Source: Bdellovibrio bacteriovorus str. Tiberius (GTDB lineage: Bacteria > Bdellovibrionota > Bdellovibrionia > Bdellovibrionales > Bdellovibrionaceae). From it: a stretch of 64,000 nt of DNA. Below are positions 18,116 to 27,163 of the stretch, in pieces. The stretch lies in contig NC_019567.1 of assembly GCF_000317895.1 (NCBI RefSeq), positions 3,596,001 to 3,660,000 on the forward strand. Reading direction: 5' to 3'. The position numbers were made by a program, and so were the translations under genes. How positions within the stretch are numbered: position 1 is the stretch's first letter; each line of letters begins with the position of its first letter. The notes beneath the pieces are model-generated. The model was not told where the DNA came from, did not search any database, and saw nothing but the letters and a program-made list of their open reading frames with translations.

Positions 18116-18955
18116 ATGGAAACGCAAACTATGCAAACAAGTCCCTCAACCCAAATTGTCAATGTCGGCGGTTTTGATATCGGGGGACCTAATTTCACCG
18201 TGATCGCCGGCCCTTGTTCTATCGAAAGCCAGGCACAGTTCATGGAAACCGCTTCCGGTGTAAAAGCCGCGGGCGCACACCTGCTTCGTGGTGGCATCTG
18301 GAAAATGCGCACCTCCCCAACGGCTTTCCAGGGCCTGGGCGCAAACTCTTTCGACATGGTTCGCACTGTTTGCAAAGAACTGAACATGAGCCTTGTGTCC
18401 GAAGTGACTGACATCCGTCAAATCGAAGAAGTCTACGATATCGTGGAATGCTTCCAGGTTGGTTCCCGCAGCATGCAAAACTATGAGCTGCTGAAAGAAC
18501 TGGGCCGTCAGAAAAAACCTGTGTTGTTGAAACGCGGCCTGGCTGCCTACATCGACGAATGGATCAAAGCCTCTGAATACGTCACCAAAATGGGCAACCA
18601 GAATGTGATCCTGTGTGAACGTGGTATCCGCACTTTCGAAACTGCGACCCGCAACACTCTGGATCTGAATGCTGTGGCTTTTGCCAAAAAGAACACGCAC
18701 CTTCCGGTGATCGTGGATCCTTCTCACGCAGTGGGCATCCGCGCTTTGGTTCCGGATCTGGCTTATGCAGCCGCCGCTGTGGGTGCCGATGGCATCATCG
18801 TCGAAGTTCACCCTCGTCCGGCAGAGGCTCTGTCTGATGGTATGCAGGCACTGACCCTGAATGACTTCTCGGTGATGATGAAGAAGCTTGATAGAATCCT
18901 GACGGCTATCGACCGTCCACTGCACAAAGCGCACAAGGCGGAAGTTTATGTCTAA
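18116..18955 (+). CDS. aroF: 3-deoxy-7-phosphoheptulonate synthase
   Basis: First enzyme of the shikimate pathway, condensing phosphoenolpyruvate and erythrose 4-phosphate. The 279-residue protein is the type without an N-terminal regulatory domain, as in Bacillus-like enzymes. Motifs include [38 protein letters not shown] and VDPSHAVG. I chose ATG 18116; an in-frame ATG at 18083 is possible. The enzyme feeds chorismate to the divergent menF operon. It overlaps the next gene by 8 bases. Confidence 0.93.
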   Translation: METQTMQTSPSTQIVNVGGFDIGGPNFTVIAGPCSIESQAQFMETASGVKAAGAHLLRGGIWKMRTSPTAFQGLGANSFDMVRTVCKELNMSLVSEVTDIRQIEEVYDIVECFQVGSRSMQNYELLKELGRQKKPVLLKRGLAAYIDEWIKASEYVTKMGNQNVILCERGIRTFETATRNTLDLNAVAFAKKNTHLPVIVDPSHAVGIRALVPDLAYAAAAVGADGIIVEVHPRPAEALSDGMQALTLNDFSVMMKKLDRILTAIDRPLHKAHKAEVYV

Positions 18956-19658
18956 CGGTCACTCTCCAAATCCTGAAATCATCAGAAGCATGTTTTCCAA
19001 AGTGGCGGCGAACTATGACAAGGGCAACAACGTCCTTTCCATGGGCATCCACCATCTGTGGAGAAAAAAACTGGTGAAGTACAGCGGCGCCAAAGCCGGT
19101 GATCAGGTTTTGGATTGTGCCACTGGCACAGGCGACCTGGCGATTGAGTTCAAAAAAACTGTCGGCACTGGTGCTGTAACTGGAACTGACTTCTGCGCAG
19201 AAATGCTGATCCCGGCTCCGGGCAAAGCCAAAGAGCGCGGTCTGGACATCACTTTTGAACAAGCCGACGTGACCCAGCTTCAGTACGCTGACAACAGCTT
19301 CGATGTTTCCAGCATCTCTTTCGGTATCCGCAACGTCGGTGATCCGGTGAAAGCGCTGAAAGAAATGGCGCGCGTCACTCGTCCGGGCGGCAAAGTGATG
19401 GTTTTGGAATTCGGTCAGGTGAACATTCCGGTGTTCGGTGCGCTTTACAATTTCTATTCCCAGAACATCCTGCCTAAAATCGGCGGCATCGTAACGGGCC
19501 AGAAAGAAGCTTACGAGTACCTGCAAAAATCATCTGCGGCGTTCCCTTGCCGTGAAGGTTTCCTGGATCTGATGAAAGAAAGCGGCGCTTATTCCAAAAT
19601 GGAATACATCACCCTGACCGGTGGTATCGCTTACATCTATAAAGGCACCGTAAAATAA
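18948..19658 (+). CDS. menG: Demethylmenaquinone methyltransferase (UbiE/MenG)
   Basis: SAM-dependent methyltransferase for the last step of menaquinone synthesis. The 236 residues show FSKVAANYDKGNNVLSMG, the SAM loop LDCATGTGDLAI, and SISFGIRNV with the RPGGKVMVLEFG segment of the family. ATG overlaps the end of aroF by 8 bases, which ties quinone methylation to shikimate flux. A protease gene follows after 3 bases. Confidence 0.94.
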   Translation: MSNGHSPNPEIIRSMFSKVAANYDKGNNVLSMGIHHLWRKKLVKYSGAKAGDQVLDCATGTGDLAIEFKKTVGTGAVTGTDFCAEMLIPAPGKAKERGLDITFEQADVTQLQYADNSFDVSSISFGIRNVGDPVKALKEMARVTRPGGKVMVLEFGQVNIPVFGALYNFYSQNILPKIGGIVTGQKEAYEYLQKSSAAFPCREGFLDLMKESGAYSKMEYITLTGGIAYIYKGTVK

Positions 19659-19661
19659 TTT

Positions 19662-20717
19662 ATGAAATTCCTATTGGGCGTTCTTTTGATGGCAGTGGCT
19701 TTTCCCGCAACTGCCGCAGACACCGTATGGTCTGCGGTTTTTGAAAAAGCGCGTCCCGCCATCCCGGTGATCCGCTCTAAAGGCGGCGTTTGTTCCGGCG
19801 CCCTGATTTCCCCAACTGAAATTCTGACGGCCCGTCACTGTGTTTTTGATCTTCGTCCCATCACCGTTCAATGGCTTGAAAACGACAAAGTCGTGACCCA
19901 GCAAACGGCCACCATCAGCCGCTGGGATAAAGACAATGATATTGCGATTCTGACCTTGGATGCGCCGGCCAAAGCAACTCCGTTGACGTTTGCAAATCTT
20001 GCTTCGATCAAAGTCGGCCAGGAGTGCGCCACCATTGGCCACCCTTTCGGCACCCGACTTGATTTCGATACGAATCTGAACAACGACATGCTTTTTAACT
20101 TCACCAAAGGCATGGTCACGAAAATCAATTCTGACAAAAACTTCCTGACCGACATGTCGGTGTCCCCGGGAAATTCCGGCGGTGCGGTTTTGAATGATCA
20201 GGGCCAAATCATCGGTGTGGTTTCCGCCAAGTACGTGCGCAAAGCTGCTGGCAGCATCGGGCGCATGATTCACCCGGCGAAACTGGCGATGCTGAAAGAC
20301 CAGCCGTCCCGCACGTTCACCTCCCAAGACGCCAAAGCCAGCTTTGATTTGAACGTAAAAGAAACCTTCGTCAGCCTTCACCACAACGGCAAAGAAATTA
20401 AGGACAATGCCCTGGCGTTGGACCTAAGCATCTGGTTGCGTGACCGCTTTCTGGTGGGTGTGGAACGTTCCGTATCTTCTTCCAAAGAAGACATCGAATA
20501 CCGCGGTTTTGCTTTGGCTTATCGCTGGTACTTTGAAACCTCGAACTTCCTGCCGTTCTATGCCGGTGCTGGTTACAAGCGATTGACGTTTGAAGAATAC
20601 AACGAACGCAACTATGCCATGATCTATCTGTCAGGCATGGGCTTTAACATTGAAGCCGGCATGAGCCCGCAGGATTCTTCCGAAACCTTCCTGTCTGTCG
20701 GAATCAGTATTTTCTAG
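19662..20717 (+). CDS. Exported S1-type serine protease with C-terminal beta-barrel-like domain
   Basis: The signal peptide (FLLGVLLMAVAFPATAA) is followed by a trypsin/V8-like domain at about 25-215 with His59 (TARHC), Asp93 (DNDIAIL) and Ser172 (SPGNSGGAV). Residues about 235-351 are different: alternating aromatic and polar strands (ALDLSIWLRDRFLVGVERS, FALAYRWYF, FYAGAGYKRL) and a terminal phenylalanine (VGISIF), as in outer-membrane barrels. I infer a protease tethered to the outer membrane. It lies 3 bases after menG yet has no evident metabolic link. Its end overlaps the convergent lipoprotein gene. Confidence 0.82.
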   Translation: MKFLLGVLLMAVAFPATAADTVWSAVFEKARPAIPVIRSKGGVCSGALISPTEILTARHCVFDLRPITVQWLENDKVVTQQTATISRWDKDNDIAILTLDAPAKATPLTFANLASIKVGQECATIGHPFGTRLDFDTNLNNDMLFNFTKGMVTKINSDKNFLTDMSVSPGNSGGAVLNDQGQIIGVVSAKYVRKAAGSIGRMIHPAKLAMLKDQPSRTFTSQDAKASFDLNVKETFVSLHHNGKEIKDNALALDLSIWLRDRFLVGVERSVSSSKEDIEYRGFALAYRWYFETSNFLPFYAGAGYKRLTFEEYNERNYAMIYLSGMGFNIEAGMSPQDSSETFLSVGISIF

Positions 20718-20926
20718 TAATTCATGGCCAGCATTCGGCGATGGTCCTGGCGAGGTCCCACAGGTGGGGCCTGCCCATGCTGTCTTAAAACCTCATCATA
20801 ACGCATGGTTTGGATCTGCACTTCAGGTTTTGGTGGTGTTGGATCAGGAATATACTTCTTCGTTGGGCATCCCCAGAATGCCAGTCCTACGAACACTAAC
20901 AGTAGGAAGAAGATAGCTGGTTTCAT
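20714..20926 (-). CDS. Small proline-rich lipoprotein
   Basis: A 70-residue protein starting MKPAIFFLLLVFVGLAFWGC, with the cysteine following a hydrophobic signal; the tryptophan at position -2 of the lipobox is unusual. The mature part is short, proline-rich (PDPTPPKPEVQ) and basic. GGGAGG lies upstream, and ATG 20926 is preferred to the ATG 30 bases earlier because it starts directly with the signal sequence. Function unknown. Confidence 0.7.
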   Translation of the reverse strand: MKPAIFFLLLVFVGLAFWGCPTKKYIPDPTPPKPEVQIQTMRYDEVLRQHGQAPPVGPRQDHRRMLAMNY

Positions 20927-21020
20927 GCCCCTATTGTCCTCCCAGGCATCAAACAAAGACAGCTGTATTCAAGCACTGGCACTTGATAGGGATTTTCAAA
21001 TCGTTGGGCTGGTTTTAAAT

Positions 21021-21051
21021 AAAAAAACACGGTCTTTCGGACCGTGTTTTT
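21021..21051. terminator. Bidirectional terminator near menB
   Basis: AAAACACGGTC pairs with GACCGTGTTTT around TTTCG, with A-rich and T-rich flanks. It ends menB on the minus strand. Confidence 0.9.
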
Positions 21052-21080
21052 AAGAGTTTATTATTTTCTGTATCTGGAAC

Positions 21081-21980
21081 CTAGTAATGCCAAGGGAATT
21101 TAGAGAAATCCTTCGGACGTTTTTCAACGAAGGAATTACGTCCTTCCACCGCTTCTTCAGTTCCGTAAGCCAAGCGAGTCGCCTCTCCGGCAAACAGTTG
21201 CTGACCCACAAGACCGTCATCGATCATGTTGAAACCATACTTCAGCATACGCATCGCTGTCGGGCTTTTTGAGTTCATTTCTTTTGCCCATTCCAACGCC
21301 ACTTTTTCAAGATCCTTGTGCGGAACCACGGCGTTCACCATGCCCATATCGAAGGCCTCTTGAGCCGTGTAATTGCGCCCCAGGAAGAAAATTTCACGCG
21401 CGCGCTTCTGACCCACCATGCGAGCCAGGTACGCCGAACCGTAACCGGAATCGAAGCTTGCCACGTCCGGGTCCGTTTGTTTGAAGATCGCGTGCTCTTG
21501 GCTGGCGATCGTCATATCACACACCACGTGCAGGGAATGACCGCCGCCCACGGACCAGCCGGGAACAACCGCCACAACCACTTTCGGCATGAAACGAATC
21601 AGACGTTGAACTTCCAAAATGTGCAAACGACCCAAGCGCGCCAGATCCATTTTGCCTTGAGCTTCTTTTTCTTCGTACTTGTAGCCGTCTTTACCGCGAA
21701 TGCGCTGGTCACCACCAGAACAGAACGCCCAGCCACCGTCTTTCGGGGACGGACCATTGCCTGTGATCAGAACCACACCAACATCCGCAGAGATACGAGC
21801 GTGCTCTAAAGCGGTGTAAAGCTCGTCCACCGTTTGCGGGCGGAAGGCATTGCGCACTTCAGGGCGATTGAAGGCAATACGAACAGTGCCCTGATCTTTA
21901 GCGCGATGATAAGTAATATCCTTGAAGTTAAAACCAGGAACTTCCGTCCACCACTCTGGATTGAAAATATCAGAAACCAT
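21081..21980 (-). CDS. menB: 1,4-dihydroxy-2-naphthoyl-CoA synthase MenB
   Basis: Crotonase-fold enzyme that closes the naphthoquinone ring of menaquinone. The 299 residues carry NRPEVRNAFRPQTVDEL, FCSGGDQRIRG, PGWSVGGGHSLH with the oxyanion glycines, and QTDPDVASFDSGYGSA, a MenB signature. GAGGTACTAAA lies before ATG. The gap to aroC upstream is almost wholly a palindromic repeat. It completes a menF-menD-menH-menB-menG set in this window; menC, menE and menA are not here. Confidence 0.95.
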   Translation of the reverse strand: MVSDIFNPEWWTEVPGFNFKDITYHRAKDQGTVRIAFNRPEVRNAFRPQTVDELYTALEHARISADVGVVLITGNGPSPKDGGWAFCSGGDQRIRGKDGYKYEEKEAQGKMDLARLGRLHILEVQRLIRFMPKVVVAVVPGWSVGGGHSLHVVCDMTIASQEHAIFKQTDPDVASFDSGYGSAYLARMVGQKRAREIFFLGRNYTAQEAFDMGMVNAVVPHKDLEKVALEWAKEMNSKSPTAMRMLKYGFNMIDDGLVGQQLFAGEATRLAYGTEEAVEGRNSFVEKRPKDFSKFPWHY

Positions 21981-21997
21981 TTTAGTACCTCTTGTTT

Positions 21998-22098
21998 GAA
22001 TTTATTTAGAGGCATCAGATGCAAGGCGAGAGGAGGAAGCCGTACCAGAGGTACGTCGACGACAATCAACGCCGCAGCTGATGTCTATAAATAAATTC
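21998..22098. repeat. Palindromic dispersed repeat, copy B
   Basis: GAATTTATTTA and TAAATAAATTC form the ends, extended by imperfect pairing of GGCATCAG with CTGATGTC. Inside are GCAAGGCG, a central hairpin GTACC-AGA-GGTAC followed by GTCGA, and CAACGCCGC. The order and spacing match the repeat at 11695. It fills the gap between aroC and menB and includes the last base of aroC, so it may modulate transcript stability or read-through within the operon. Confidence 0.78.
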
Positions 22099-23123
22099 TA
22101 GATGCGATCAGTTTTAGACCACAAATAGTGGTCTGCCAACACCAGCCATGTCATGGCCTCTAACACCGGGATCGCGCGGGTCACGATGCACGGGTCATGG
22201 CGGCCTTTTTTAGCCACATCCAGAATCGAGCTTGTGGGTTTGAAAGAAACCCGCAGCAGAATGCTTTCCCCGGTGGAAATTCCACCACGGATACCACCAT
22301 AGGCGTCCTGCGGCCCCTGATGGAACTCGGTGCCTTTAACTTCGGCGGACTCAAAGCCCAACCCCAATTCAAAGCCGTTGGTGGCGCCCACACTTAAGAA
22401 AGCCATCGCCAGATCGGATTTCAGTTTATGAAACACCGGCTGACCCAAATGCGCCGGAGGATTCTGAATCAGAATCTCAGCCACGCCCCCGTGGCTTTCC
22501 CCGTTGTCCTGGGCTTCCTTTAAAAGGTCCGCCACTTCCTGGTCACGGCTGGACGGGAATCTTGCCTGGAATGAATCGATGTCTTTCTTACTGACTTCTT
22601 TACGTTCAGCATCGGTCAAAGTCATCGGGCCGATTTGCGAGGCATAGCCAATCACCTTGGTCGGCGCACTGACGTGTTTCATCATCATCTGCGCCACCGA
22701 ACCCGCCATCACACGGGACACGGTTTCACGCCCGGAAGATCTACCACCGCCACGATGATCGCTGTGACCGAATTTATTCTTCCACATGTCGTCGGCATGA
22801 CCTGCGCGCGGGGAATTTTTGATCGCAGAATAGTCCTGAGATCTTGCATCCTGATTGCGCACGATGATCGCCATTGGCGTACCCAGGGTTTTGCCGTCGA
22901 AAACGCCGCTAAGGACTTCCGGGGCATCTGTTTCCTGGCGGCCGGATACAACCTGACCTGAACCATGATGACCGGGACGACGACGTTCCAGTTCTTTTCT
23001 TAAAAGACCTTCGTCAAAGTTCACACCGGCTGGACAGCCGTCAATCACCACGCCCAAAGCGGTCCCATGACTTTCACCGAAAGTCGTGATCACAAAACGG
23101 GAACCGAACTGACTTGCACTCAT
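22098..23123 (-). CDS. aroC: Chorismate synthase AroC
   Basis: Last common step of aromatic synthesis, an FMN-dependent elimination producing chorismate. The 341 residues have FGESHGTALGVVIDGCPAG at the N terminus, RRPGHHGSGQ, RSSGRETVSRVMAG and GGIRGGISTGESI, the conserved FMN-binding and active-site segments. The ATG overlaps the upstream aroKDE stop by 4 bases. Its stop codon lies at the edge of the repeat at 21998. Confidence 0.95.
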   Translation of the reverse strand: MSASQFGSRFVITTFGESHGTALGVVIDGCPAGVNFDEGLLRKELERRRPGHHGSGQVVSGRQETDAPEVLSGVFDGKTLGTPMAIIVRNQDARSQDYSAIKNSPRAGHADDMWKNKFGHSDHRGGGRSSGRETVSRVMAGSVAQMMMKHVSAPTKVIGYASQIGPMTLTDAERKEVSKKDIDSFQARFPSSRDQEVADLLKEAQDNGESHGGVAEILIQNPPAHLGQPVFHKLKSDLAMAFLSVGATNGFELGLGFESAEVKGTEFHQGPQDAYGGIRGGISTGESILLRVSFKPTSSILDVAKKGRHDPCIVTRAIPVLEAMTWLVLADHYLWSKTDRI

Positions 23124-24946
23124 GCGTTCTCCTCGGACTTACGCCAGAACATTCTTTGTCCTTGCGCCTGGGCTGTGAACATCACAAGCCCGGACTGATA
23201 GTTGGCGCCACAGCGCTGGGCATATTCACGGCCCATGGAATCTTCTTTGTAATTTAAATCAAACACCATCGCCGGGCTCCAGTGCGCTGGTGGCATCTGG
23301 GTTTCAGGTCCGCGCGGGGCCGCCCAGATCACAATCTTGGGCGAAAGGGTTTCGGCGTCTTCAGATCCCGTGCGGGGCTTTCCCGTGCGTGAAGAAACGA
23401 AGCTTGCATGCGGCACCGCTTTTTCAATCATTTCCAGCACGCCACCGCCGCCCCAAACGAAAATTTCTTTTTGCAAAGGTGCGATCATGCCGACCCCTTC
23501 GATCAGTTCCATAAAGCCCTGATCATCAGTGGACGTCCCCTGCCATGATTTGATCTTTTCATTCCAGAAAAGAGTGTTCACGGCTTTCAGGGATTCATGC
23601 TTGCAAACTTTGGCGGCATTTTCTTTGTGAGGTGACGTGACCGCCGCATAACGAAGACCCATGCCTTGCACCACCAGGAAGGCTTGATCCCATTCTTCAC
23701 GGGAAATCGCCACGGCAAAAACCGGCAGGTTCATTTTGTGGAAGAAGTCAGAATGCTCTAGCGGAGTAAAACTGTGACGAACAGGATCGCCCAGAACCGC
23801 CGCAAAACCATTCACCACCGTCGGAGTCATCATCCACGCCCACAGCGACGGCTGATCACCCGCGGTGCCGTCCCCTTCGCGCCAGAAATTAATCAGCTGA
23901 TGGCCTTTTTGCAAACGTCGGTACCATTCCCAGCGCCCGTCCGGGGATCTGGGAAGGAAGCTTCGTTTGGACGCTTCGGCTTTTTGCCATTCGTGGCCTT
24001 TCTTCAGATCACTGAAGGTGTCAACCATCGGGGCATACTTTAAATGCGCGGCCTTCTTTTCAAACTGCTGCCACAGTTCTTTGAGGGATTCATCGTGCAA
24101 AGACAGAACCAATTTATCAGATGAAATCACACGCAGCAGATCTTCCGGCGATCCCAGTTCGACCGCCCAGTCGATCCAGGCCACGCGGTTTAAAACGGCG
24201 ATCAAAGGTTCCTGCATCAGGGCTTCAGCATTTTCAGGGGCTTTGCGGAAAGAATAAAGCAGGCGCTCGCTGGCCATTTCCTGCACCACACGCTGAATCT
24301 GATCAAAAGTCAGCAAGTCATCGCGCAATTCAAATAAGCCCACACCACGGTTCAGGAAGCGGGCTTTAAAAAGTTCCCAGCGTTTTTCGGTGACAAACAC
24401 CTCCGCCGGAATCGTCACTGCACCGCCGATGTCATGCAGATTGTGAGTCAGAAGAGCTTTTTCAACGGCCATGGCGTGATGGCGATTTTCAAAAAGACCT
24501 TCCGGCATCAGATAGACTTCATCGGCTCGTTCACGATAACGGGCTTCGCGCACAACGGCGCGCTTGTGGAATTCTTCAAGCGGAGACAATTCCGGGTTCA
24601 GGCGTGGGCGGTTCAAGAAGATTCTACCATCAAGATCGGTGTTACGACGAACCCACAGCACGCGCACGTTTTCTGGGATCACAGACAGATCAAAGCCCGC
24701 CCCCAGCACCAGGAACATCTGCGTGTGGGGCTTTTGCAAAGTCTCAAGGAAAAGCTGGCGCTCCAACTCGCGGAAATAGGCCTCGCCGTGCTCTAAGAAA
24801 AGTTCGGGGATGGTTTTTCCGATTTTTTCTTCGATGGATTCATCCAGGTCGATGATTTCCGCGGATTCGTCTCGCAGGTATATCTGCAGACGCTTCATCA
24901 TTTCAGTTTTTCCGGTTCCGCGGTGGCCAACGACGACTGTAATCAT
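23120..24946 (-). CDS. aroKDE: Trifunctional shikimate kinase / 3-dehydroquinase / shikimate dehydrogenase fusion
   Basis: One 608-residue protein carries three shikimate-pathway enzymes. Residues about 1-165: shikimate kinase with P-loop GHRGTGKT, DLDESIEE and GEAYFRELE. About 170-370: type I 3-dehydroquinate dehydratase, with FELRDDLL, VLSLHD carrying the catalytic His, and HLKYAPMVDT carrying the likely Schiff-base lysine. About 385-608: shikimate dehydrogenase with GDPVRHSFTP, VTSPHKENA, STDDQGF and a WGGGG nucleotide loop. The order equals the C-terminal three domains of eukaryotic AROM. It overlaps aroA and aroC by 4 bases each. The dehydratase third is divergent and rests on fewer motifs. 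Confidence 0.88.
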   Translation of the reverse strand: MITVVVGHRGTGKTEMMKRLQIYLRDESAEIIDLDESIEEKIGKTIPELFLEHGEAYFRELERQLFLETLQKPHTQMFLVLGAGFDLSVIPENVRVLWVRRNTDLDGRIFLNRPRLNPELSPLEEFHKRAVVREARYRERADEVYLMPEGLFENRHHAMAVEKALLTHNLHDIGGAVTIPAEVFVTEKRWELFKARFLNRGVGLFELRDDLLTFDQIQRVVQEMASERLLYSFRKAPENAEALMQEPLIAVLNRVAWIDWAVELGSPEDLLRVISSDKLVLSLHDESLKELWQQFEKKAAHLKYAPMVDTFSDLKKGHEWQKAEASKRSFLPRSPDGRWEWYRRLQKGHQLINFWREGDGTAGDQPSLWAWMMTPTVVNGFAAVLGDPVRHSFTPLEHSDFFHKMNLPVFAVAISREEWDQAFLVVQGMGLRYAAVTSPHKENAAKVCKHESLKAVNTLFWNEKIKSWQGTSTDDQGFMELIEGVGMIAPLQKEIFVWGGGGVLEMIEKAVPHASFVSSRTGKPRTGSEDAETLSPKIVIWAAPRGPETQMPPAHWSPAMVFDLNYKEDSMGREYAQRCGANYQSGLVMFTAQAQGQRMFWRKSEENA

Positions 24947-26118
24947 GCCTTGATACCTATCATGTCCCAGAACTCTGGAAAACTCTTATTGATGGCCTCG
25001 GGGTTTTCAATGGTGATGTCATGGCCTTTTAGCTTCATCAAAGTGGCCGCCATCACCATGCGGTGATCCTGATCGGAATCAAAAGTGATGCCTTTTTTAA
25101 GGCTTTGCTGGGGGTTGCCGTGAATGATCATGCCATCCGGCAAGACTTCATGGGAAATGCCCAGGCGTTCAAACAAATCAGCAATCTTGGCAATACGATT
25201 GCTTTCTTTCGCCGCCAAGTGAGGCGCATTGTAAAGCTTGGAGCTGCCGTTGGCCCAACTGCAAAGCACCGCCAGCACCGGGAACAGATCCGGGGACTGA
25301 TAAAGATCCCAATTCACCGCACGCAAGCCTGTGGAAGGCTTTACACACAAAGCACCTTCGAACATTTCTGTTTCGATGTTCATTTGTTTGAAGATCTCGA
25401 CAAAGACTCCGTCAGGCTGGGAACTTTTCACCGGATAGTTCAAAAGTTTGGATCCGCCCACCAGGGCGCCAGCAGACGCCATGGTGAAGGCCGAACTTAG
25501 ATCAGACTCGACACGGTATTCAAGCTTGCTGATGCGCTGGCCGGCAGGGATCAGGTACTTGTTACTCTGAACCTGCATGCGCATGCCCAATTCTTTCAGC
25601 ATTTGCACGGTCAACTGGAAGTAAGATTCAGAAACCTTGTCGCCGACCAGTTCAAATTCCATATCAAAATCCAAAAGCCAGCAGTTCAGAATCAAGGCTG
25701 AAGCATACTGACTGGATTCAGAAGTGTTTACTTTCAAAGGAGTGCGCGAACGCTTCCAGCCTTCAGACACCACGAACATCTCGCGATTCTTGATTTGGGT
25801 TTGCACCCCCAACTGGGACAAAAGATCCAACAGTCCTTTTTGCGGTCTTTGCAACAGGCGAGGAGTGGCCTGCAACGTATGAACCCCGCGCATGCGGGAC
25901 GCCCGAAGCGCCATAAAGCGGAACGTGGTGCCGCCTTCGCCGCAATCAATACGACTGCGTTCGCGGATTTCTTTAAGACCCTCGCGCATGTGAACGACGT
26001 CGTCACATTCTGAATGCCCCTGCAGATCCAGCACCGGGAAATAGCTTTTTACGATCAAAGCGCGATTGAAAATGGATTTGGAACCAGGAATCTCGCCCTG
26101 AAAACGGAAATCAGCCAT
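24943..26118 (-). CDS. aroA: EPSP synthase AroA
   Basis: Transfers enolpyruvyl from phosphoenolpyruvate to shikimate 3-phosphate. The 391 residues contain PGSKSIFNRAL (normally SKS.SNRA; a Phe replaces Ser), GEGGTTFRFM, ESSQYASALIL, ESDLSSAFTMASA, KSSQPDGV, KESNRI and DHRMVMAA. The ATG at 26118 overlaps the aroB stop by 8 bases and has AAGGA 11 bases upstream; an ATG 9 bases earlier is the alternative. It is somewhat shorter than the usual 420-430 residues. Confidence 0.92.
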   Translation of the reverse strand: MADFRFQGEIPGSKSIFNRALIVKSYFPVLDLQGHSECDDVVHMREGLKEIRERSRIDCGEGGTTFRFMALRASRMRGVHTLQATPRLLQRPQKGLLDLLSQLGVQTQIKNREMFVVSEGWKRSRTPLKVNTSESSQYASALILNCWLLDFDMEFELVGDKVSESYFQLTVQMLKELGMRMQVQSNKYLIPAGQRISKLEYRVESDLSSAFTMASAGALVGGSKLLNYPVKSSQPDGVFVEIFKQMNIETEMFEGALCVKPSTGLRAVNWDLYQSPDLFPVLAVLCSWANGSSKLYNAPHLAAKESNRIAKIADLFERLGISHEVLPDGMIIHGNPQQSLKKGITFDSDQDHRMVMAATLMKLKGHDITIENPEAINKSFPEFWDMIGIKA

Positions 26119-27163
26119 TGAGTTCATCTTCCTTCTGGCGGCAGACTTCCACCAGGATGTCATCCACGCTGACTTCACGCACGACACAGTGGCCGGGTTT
26201 TTTTAAGAAAACGAAACGCAGAACTTCGGACGAAGTCTTTTTCTTGTCACTTAAAAGCTGCTTTCTGAATTCACGCAAAACCGATTCTTTGGTTTGCAGC
26301 AATTCATCACGCACTGGCGACAGCAGATAACCCATCACCGGGGACAGCATCAGTTTTTCGTATTCAGCCGGTGTGATGATTTTTTTATGCAGGCTGAAAC
26401 GCAAAGCAAACTCCAGCCCGTAATTGATCGCCACTCCGTGCGGCAGTTCGTACTGGGTTTCCAGCACGTGACCCAAAGTGTGCCCCAGATTCAGGATATG
26501 GCGATGACCGGATTTTTCCTCCGGGTCTTTGGCGACAACCTTGTATTTGGCATCAATGGAACTGGAAAGATATTTCCACAGTATCGCCGCGTTGACTTCA
26601 TATTCTTTGGACAAATCCCGCCACAGCGGTCCCCCGGCAATCAAAGCGATCTTTAACAGTTCGCCAAAGCCTTCAAAGGCCCGGACATCCGGCTGAGCCA
26701 TCAACAGCGAACGGGATAGGACAATTTTGTCGGCAGGATAAAATGTACCGATCTGGTTTTTGGCAGAGCCCACATTCAAAGCCGTCTTTCCACCGTGAGC
26801 AGAATCAATCGCGGAAAGCCAGGTGCTAGGCATGTGCACCAAACGCACGCCACGCTTCAGGATGCTGGCAACAAAGCCACCAAAATCCCCGACGCTGCCG
26901 CCACCGGCCACCACCACCGTCAAACGACGGCTGGAAGCGCCTTCACACAGCTTCACAATCTTGGTGATATGTTCTGGAAAGTTTTGAACGGATTTAAGGG
27001 CTTCCCCGGCCTTCACCGAATAACGCAGCGGAAACTGCGCCATCCATTTTTTGAAGGCTTTGGATTTACGAGGCAGGATCTCGTCGTAGATCAACAACAG
27101 CTCTTCCCCCAGGTCAGCGGGACGAGGCAGTTCCGTAGTGAAGAGCAGTGCGCTTTTTTTCAT
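26111..27163 (-). CDS. aroB: 3-dehydroquinate synthase AroB
   Basis: Second enzyme of the shikimate pathway, NAD- and metal-dependent. The 350 residues show the nucleotide loop GGGSVGDFGGFVAS, MPSTWLSAIDSAHGGKTALN, and the metal-binding HRHILNLGHTLGHVLE. ATG shares one base with the stop of the upstream coiled-coil gene (TAATG), so the two may be coupled. It begins the overlapping series aroB-aroA-aroKDE-aroC. Confidence 0.95.
   Translation of the reverse strand: MKKSALLFTTELPRPADLGEELLLIYDEILPRKSKAFKKWMAQFPLRYSVKAGEALKSVQNFPEHITKIVKLCEGASSRRLTVVVAGGGSVGDFGGFVASILKRGVRLVHMPSTWLSAIDSAHGGKTALNVGSAKNQIGTFYPADKIVLSRSLLMAQPDVRAFEGFGELLKIALIAGGPLWRDLSKEYEVNAAILWKYLSSSIDAKYKVVAKDPEEKSGHRHILNLGHTLGHVLETQYELPHGVAINYGLEFALRFSLHKKIITPAEYEKLMLSPVMGYLLSPVRDELLQTKESVLREFRKQLLSDKKKTSSEVLRFVFLKKPGHCVVREVSVDDILVEVCRQKEDELNG

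Noticed and set aside
16957-18414. menF extended upstream to the first start in its open frame
   Set aside because: The extension runs antisense through aroF and lacks MenF similarity; GTG 18045 has a good Shine-Dalgarno.
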